Made by a program: the position numbers and the translations under genes
Assembly: GCA_030141605.1 (NCBI GenBank)
Contig: JAQGDQ010000283.1
Location: 199,001-263,000, forward strand
DNA length: 64,000 nt
Direction: 5' to 3'
DNA from: Tubiluchus corallicola
Lineage: Eukaryota; Priapulida; Priapulimorpha; Priapulimorphida; Tubiluchidae
Shown here: piece after piece, positions 57,676-64,000 of the stretch
How the letters are laid out: every line of letters starts with the position of its first letter
How positions within the stretch are numbered: position 1 is the first letter of the stretch
The notes under the pieces: generated by a model
Databases searched by the model: none
Told to the model about the DNA's origin: nothing
Seen by the model: the letters and a program-made list of their open reading frames with translations, nothing else

Positions 57676-59490
57676 TTCTGCAGCTTCATCATGTATTAAC
57701 ACATAAAGTTAACTTCTTTGGTAATTAAACAAATAATGAAGCAGGCAGAAGCGATAACTGTACACATTACAAGATCAAAACGGTGTTTTAACTCTCAAAG
57801 ATTTGACGTATAAAATTACCAGTAATCTCAGACTATTTCAGTACTGCAACAAAAAGTCGCTAAAATTATTTTAAATGCCATTTGGACCATAGGACAAGGA
57901 GAAAGCATATTTTGGTGGCAAAATAACTACAAGTTATATCTGCACTGCACAACGCATGGTTAACGTCTTAGTTATTTCTAAATTACTCTGTCTGTCAGTC
58001 AGCTAGGGTTATTTACAGGAGTGTTAGCAAAGCCAAAATCCCCTCAAAGCATTACTTGTTCTGGCTGTGTTCTAATATTACACATTTTTCATAACACACA
58101 CATTGCTTGGTGGTCTGGCACAGCATGAATTTGGCTAATTTTTCTTTAAACGTCTAGCTTATACAGTACAGCATTTCCACGCTTTCAGTTGAAAAAACAA
58201 GGTTCACACGTTCCACGATACCAGACAATTTTTACATTTAAAAAACGTTCTGCAGATCATATTAGTAGACTCTTGAGCGTTGTAGTGCATCTAGCCAAAT
58301 GAAACATGCACAGAAAGAAAGCCAGCACTGTTGTTGACAAGTTTCACAATAAGTCTAGTATATGTATATGTATAATACAAAATGCGGTCAGTTTACAAGT
58401 AATAAATGGTTTAATTGATGACTGCATGAAAACAGAGGCAATTACCTTAATAAACATTATATAAAATGCAATAATAATAAAAAAAGTTGACAAAAAACTG
58501 GCACGTTTTAAAAAACTGATGTATCTACTAACAGTTTTCCTGTTAATAAAATTTGGGATGTACAGTGAAGATAAATTATATACAATAACAAAGAGAAAAT
58601 ATGCAATAGTATAGAAAACAACACATAATACAAATTAAAGTAATATGTCTGTACATCAACAAAAAAATATGAGAAAGTAAAAAAAGAAGGCATAAAATCC
58701 CATAAAATTGTGTATAATTGCCTGAAATTAGTCTTTACCAAAAAGCCATATGCTAGGGTGTTGTTATAATTGCCCAAGCTCCGCAAAAACCAATTTCTTT
58801 ACCGTGGCATCAATCAAGTTACCCGAGAGATCACCAAGCTAGATGTCATTGTACTATTCAGAGAAGAAAATTGGGTGGGACAATTGTCTAAATTCCCAGA
58901 ACGGTCTACGTAATCTCATCATTGCAAAAAATTAACCTGGTACACACAGACTAAGGCAGCTTGCTACCATTTTGAGCAATTAGGCTGCATAACTGTGAGA
59001 TGGAGAGAGCAAACATAATGTAAGCCTTTCCCACTCACAGCTTACTGAGTGTTCCCATATGCTAAACTTAATTTAACCGGTTCAACATATCTGAACAACG
59101 GAATTAGAAGGTAACACATAACCTTCAACTTTATTAACTGAACTAAACGGCAATTCTCCAATCCAAAGCATGCTAAAGATGAAAAAAGATCGCAAAATGT
59201 CACCTGATCCTTTCAGTAATCATTTCATAACTTTGAATTGTCTCTGTGCAGACGTTGTTGGTTCATTGGAATATTTAGCTGATTACTCTGTAAGAGAATA
59301 GAAAGGAGAGATACATAGAATGAAAGATGAGCACAAGAAAGAAGAACATGCAAACAACATAAAGAATGTTGCACTAGAAGATAATACAGGCATAGCTGAA
59401 CATCACATGTATACTTCAAGTTTCAGCATGTTTCTCTTACTAATGATCACAGTTACACAGAATTGAGTCAGAACATGTACACTAAATCAC

Positions 59491-59621
<131 letters not shown>

Positions 59622-59734
59622 GTTACAGAAGAAATAGATTCGCTAACAGATTTTCAAAGTATGGGTAATTTGCTGCCTTTTGCTTATTATATAAATTCGC
59701 TCTAAAAAATCAAATGAAATTTTGACAGATAGTA

Positions 59735-62109
59735 CTAAACATCCAGAGACATAATCTGATTAGTATCACTTACATCTATGTAGTCGTAAGCACGTGGAGT
59801 AACTCTAGGGTTCGTCCGATGAGGACGCACTGTAATTGGAGGACTAGGTGGTGCTGGTTTTGGTCGTGAATACGGTGTTCCACTTCGGTGAGGTAACACT
59901 GCTTCTTGTGGGAGAGGCACCGTTGGGTATCCCTGGTACGGAGTTGTGCTGCGCTGCTGTTGTGATGTTGGATCAGGAACATAGCGTGGCTGTGATGACG
60001 GCATCGTGCTGATACCTCCATTCATATGATAATGTGAACTGGGGTGGACATTGCTTCGACTTCCAAGATTACTGACCGATCGAGTCGGCGGTGCTGGCGG
60101 CTGCTGCCGCATTCGAGCATCACCTGTTTGATACAACAATGAAAATTAACACACCCTGCTCATAAACTTTTTACCTGTAATCCCCCTATAATCCCACGTA
60201 TCAATTAAAGGTAAAACAGCTGATTACTGCTACTTACCATTGCACCTGCTATCTTTGGCTTGTTGTATTATCTACTCCACAAATTATTAAACATAATTTT
60301 GAGGCTTCAAGACATCAAGCAAAGAACTTTTGTGAGAAGTCTTCCAGCCAATTAAAATACCTCAAAACTTCAAAATCTCATTAATAATCTCACAAAAATC
60401 TTTCGCATAATCATTTCTAATACATGATAACAATGCTGAATGACAGTAGTCAAACAGGTTTAGGAAAAAAAATCTATCACTGTGCAGTATTATGCAAATA
60501 CCTTGATTAGACAACAGCACTGTTGGTAGATTTCCCTGCGAAGTCTGAAGACGTGCATACGCCGAATAGGGATCTTGTCCAATGCGCCCGTACCCATACT
60601 GTTGCCGTCGCAATGCATCAGAGAGATCCTCCATGTCATCATCCACGACCCGTGGTTGTGACCCCATGTGGCTGCCAGCATATGCCTCCCGGAAAGTTTT
60701 GTATGTTGGCGACCCACTCTGATAGAGGTTGGCATTCTCCAAAGTTGCATCATCAAGGTAAAAACCTCGACTGCCTGCAACCGTTTTGTCGACATAGATG
60801 CCACCGCCACCTTCTGAGAAGTCATCCCTGGCCAGGTCATCCATGTGGCTGTACATTTCGACAGTATTCGACTTACTTTCTGTTTCGACAACAGCTGGAA
60901 ATGCATTAAATTTTCAACTTTTATTAAAACTACTAAGAAATCTGTTTTTTACACAAAACATATAAGTAATATATGAAATGAATTTGGTCATTTTAAGCAA
61001 AATTTTTTGTTAAACAACAGCTTCAACAGTATCAGTACTGTACCAATATACAGGGCTAGCAAGGACCTTCAACAAATTTCAATTTTGAATTGATATTATC
61101 ATGTTATCAAATACATTTCTAAACATAAGTTCTTGCAGCATGGAGGCAAACAGTTTGTAATCTGTTTTATTACACGCCAAAACTTTTTGTGATCTAATCA
61201 GGCAATTTTCACACACTGCATCTAAGAGAGTATTGTTAACATATAAGTAATATATGAAATGAATTTGGTCATTTTAAGCAAAATTTTTCGTTAAACAACA
61301 GCTTCAACAGTATCAGTACCGTACTAATATACAGGGCTAGCAAGGACCTTCAACAAATTTCAATTTTGAATTGATATTATCATGTTATCAAATACATTTC
61401 TAAAAATAAGTTCTTGCAGCATGGAGGCAAACAGTTTGTAATCTGTTTTATTACACGCCAAAACTTTTTGTGATCTAATCAGGCAATTTTCACACACTGC
61501 ATCTAAGAGAGTATTGTTAAACTAGTGGAATTGATCTCACTACTAAACCAACTATTTTTTATAAATGGCCAACTTTCCAGTACGTTTTCTAAATATACAT
61601 ATATATTTCCCAGCTAGACCCACAGGTTCTACTTCCACAAATTTAAATCTTGCAATTCTGATACAGGTACACGGTCTGTTCGGATGGAAGGCAGGAAGAG
61701 ACGACACTTATTTACATAGCAACAATGCAGCTGTGGCCAAACATTGACGCAAATATCCCCCTGTCAGTGCTGCTGAGTAGGCTCTAGACATGGAACATCC
61801 TGTGCTTGTATGCTAATGGTGTTTATGACAGCGTGATATAAATTTACATACGTAACGTGGAATGTGGAAAGAACGTGCACAAAAGAATGCATAATGCCTA
61901 GATTTTAAATTTTTATTATCCATGTTATTATGGTTTCAGGTTCCACATTGGTATCTATTTTTCTTACCTGCTACGTCTTAGCAACTTATACAATTTTTTC
62001 CAGAGAACGAATTCACATAATCAACATTGATAGGGATACTGAAGTTATAATGGAAGTCAGCACATAATGGTAAACTTGAATACTTATGGAGAACTCACGA
62101 AATTCTCTC

Positions 62110-62183
<74 letters not shown>

Positions 62184-63199
62184 TCTTTTGCTCTCTCTCC
62201 CTCCCTCCCTCCCTCCCCTCTCTCTCTCTGTCTCCCCCGCACACTACTCCTGTCCTCCTCTGTTTGCCTGCCTCTTGTTCTGTTTCCTCTCTGCTCTACT
62301 TGCCCCTCCATCCCCACCACTTCCCTCCCCTTTCCTTCTCTTCTCTCCTTCCTATCTTAATCGTCTGTTTCACTTCCTCCCTATGCTCTTCTGCACCCAT
62401 CTTCTCCTTAAAAACGCCAACACATTTAATTTTCCATTGCCCCTTACTAAGAACAGACGACACTCAACAACAAATCGGAATAGCTATGCCAAATTTTGAT
62501 TTAAGAGATTGCCATCGAGAAAAAACTGCTTGTTATAAACTTGTAAATAGTGTTAAAGATTTGATTACTAAAGATGTTATGAATTAGATTGGAAATGCAC
62601 TTTTCCTTATTTAATTATAGATATTTGCATGAAGTTTGACTTATAAGTCACTATCTGTATGTATTTTGTTTCAGTATTATTATTAATCATCCAAACACAT
62701 TGTAAATACACGTGATTTTTTTTAAATTGTTTTGTTTTCTTATTCACAATATTTTGCTTAGATCTTTGCATTAACTTTCTAGTCGCAATTTTAAATACGT
62801 AAATGTGCAAATTAGTAGAATTTTTCCCTGCAAATAGAGGGGCTGTATTATTATTGCTTATAATAGTAAGAAATAAAGATTTATTTATTTCTTTTATATA
62901 AATGATATCCTTTACATAACCTCCTCTAACTTTCACTGTCTCCTACGTCTCTCCCAAGTGCAAACATCTAAACAAACATTAAAGGAATTACTAGGCAAAG
63001 AATTTATTCTGTGGGTATGATTAAAGCAATAACAGAACAAAGAATTTATGCTTACCATCTTCCAGTTTCTTCTGCTTTCTCCGTCGTATGAAGTAGATGA
63101 TGAGTACGATATTGAAAGCTAGAAGTATGGCACCAGCTATACACACAGACACGATGATGATAAGAGGTATCTTCCCACTACCTCGCTTTACGGAAAGAA
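59735..63199 (-). CDS. C-terminal part of a single-pass membrane protein, probably an adhesion receptor (5' end outside the window)
   Basis: Three exons join in frame: 63056-63199, 60502-60894 and 59735-60123; the acceptor at 63199 shows the gene continues to the right. The first exon gives a juxtamembrane piece, a transmembrane helix of about 25 residues (IPLIIIVSVCIAGAILLAFN then IVLIIYFI) and the stop-transfer RRRKQKK. The cytoplasmic tail of about 260 residues has many tyrosines (VEMYSHM, GIYVDK, GFYLDD, NLYQSG, YGYGRIG, YDYIDV), proline-rich SH3-type ligands (RQQPPAPPTRS, RPKPAPPSPP) and ends SLDV, which fits a class II PDZ ligand (L-x-V). This layout resembles immunoglobulin-superfamily receptors such as the nephrin/Kirrel group, but no ectodomain is visible, so the family is inference. 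The tail should recruit SH2, SH3 and PDZ proteins after tyrosine phosphorylation. No further exon is seen between 63200 and 64000. Confidence 0.8.
60958..61519. repeat. Recent tandem duplication, 2 x 281 bp, in an intron of the adhesion-type gene
   Basis: The block starting ACATATAAGTAATATATGAA at 60958 recurs at 61239 and is copied almost without change to about 61519 (TCTAAGAGAGTATTGTTAA). I see only about five substitutions, over 98% identity, so the duplication is recent. No coding potential. Confidence 0.95.
62105..62236. repeat. (CT)n microsatellite and polypyrimidine tract
   Basis: About 33 uninterrupted CT units, followed by CCCT/CTCC-rich pyrimidine sequence; pyrimidine bias continues to about 62400. 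It lies in the intron between the transmembrane exon and the next exon of the minus-strand gene, where the transcript would read (GA)n. Confidence 0.95.
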
Positions 63200-64000
63200 C
63201 TGTAACAAAAAATAGTTAATAAGAAAACAGGTAACAATTTTTAGTGATTACAAAACTAATATATGAGCATTTCGAATTTAAAAACGAAGGATGCGCTGTT
63301 GCGTAAATAACGGTGTTTTAATCTCGTAATTGCAAAACGGGAAATGACAACAGATTCTTTGTCTCTTATTCGGAAACAAATGATTAGATGAACTCTTTGG
63401 CACTTTATTTTTTAAAACCAATATATTTAATTCACTGTTGTTCGGGCTTTTCCACCAATTTCCTTGATAAAAAATATCACTTGGTATATGAAGCTGAAAA
63501 TAATGAGCCCCAAGAACATTAACGGCACCAACCCAAAACGTTTGAAAGTAGACGTGCGCATCTGGAGTCAAGTCAAGTGAAAAAATGCACACATTGAGGC
63601 ATTGTGCGAATCACAGTTTCAACAAAAAACAATTCAATTTTAATTTTGAGAAAGGACTAGGTTCACTCGTAAATGCTTTTGTTTACATTAGCAAAATGAA
63701 ATACATTAAATTAAATTCTGAAGTTTAGAAATGAAATCTTTGAATGTTGCGACACCAGAGTGCACGGGGAGACAAGCTACTAAATAGTTACTGAGTGAGT
63801 CACTGTGGAATCAACTGCCTCCATAATCTCCCACATGCGTGATGCATTTCAAAAATTTAAACGGTTGAGAAAACAAAATGTGAGCGGCAATTTGAGAAAT
63901 GTTTACAAACAAGCGCGGGAGAGTTGCAATCACCGATTCTTATAACTTGGCAGGAATGAGACTAGAAGTGTTTGCTTTAAAATCAGAAAACACACCGAAA
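63200..64000 (-). other. Intron of the adhesion-type gene running off the window
   Basis: No splice-bounded coding segment of the ectodomain could be identified here. A 104-codon minus-strand ORF at 63278-63592 lacks a recognisable domain and is most likely chance. Confidence 0.5.

Noticed and set aside
62067-62587. Ser/Leu-repeat and Arg/Glu-repeat ORFs
   Set aside because: Translations of the CT/GA microsatellite and the pyrimidine tract.

Overview
The window is AT-rich nuclear DNA of an animal. Genes are split by spliceosomal introns of about 50 bp to 2.3 kb, with one of about 2.9 kb under a less certain exon, and lie among degraded transposons and microsatellites. The gene set (an ACK-type tyrosine kinase, a metazoan-type 19S proteasome ATPase, membrane M1 aminopeptidases and a single-pass adhesion-type membrane protein) indicates a metazoan. 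Gene structure, AT richness and the CR1/L2-like LINE remnants suggest an invertebrate, but I cannot name the phylum from the sequence alone.

Layout. 1-4188: upstream flank and probable 5' UTR. 4221-18862 (+): a complete 16-exon ACK1/TNK2 orthologue, SAM-kinase-SH3-CRIB-linker-UBA, 1133 residues. All exon joins keep frame, and the last intron is of the rare GC-AG type. 18863-21424: its probable 3' UTR. 21551-30287 (-): a complete 12-exon PSMC2/Rpt1 gene, 434 residues, tail-to-tail with the kinase; the two nearest poly(A) signals are about 40 bp apart. 30288-35447: a transposon graveyard with two convergent LINE reverse-transcriptase remnants, a partial pogo-like element and a hAT element with perfect 8-bp target duplications. 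35448-38814 and 42703-46956 (-): two tandem type II membrane M1 aminopeptidases (1036 and 1024 residues). Each has only one intron, at the same place and phase. 46957-59734: about 12.8 kb with no recognisable gene, containing a long Z-DNA-prone repeat and an isolated CpG-rich island. 59735-63199 (-): the last three exons of a single-pass membrane protein with a long tyrosine- and proline-rich cytoplasmic tail, probably an adhesion receptor; its ectodomain lies beyond the right edge.

The genes do not form a pathway or operon. I found no clearly new multi-gene system. The points most worth following are the semi-processed-retrogene look of the aminopeptidase pair with altered GAMEN motifs, the GC-AG intron inside the kinase's UBA region, an antisense ORF with one stop codon in a kinase intron, the CpG-rich island with divergent ORFs, and several well-bounded non-autonomous transposons.
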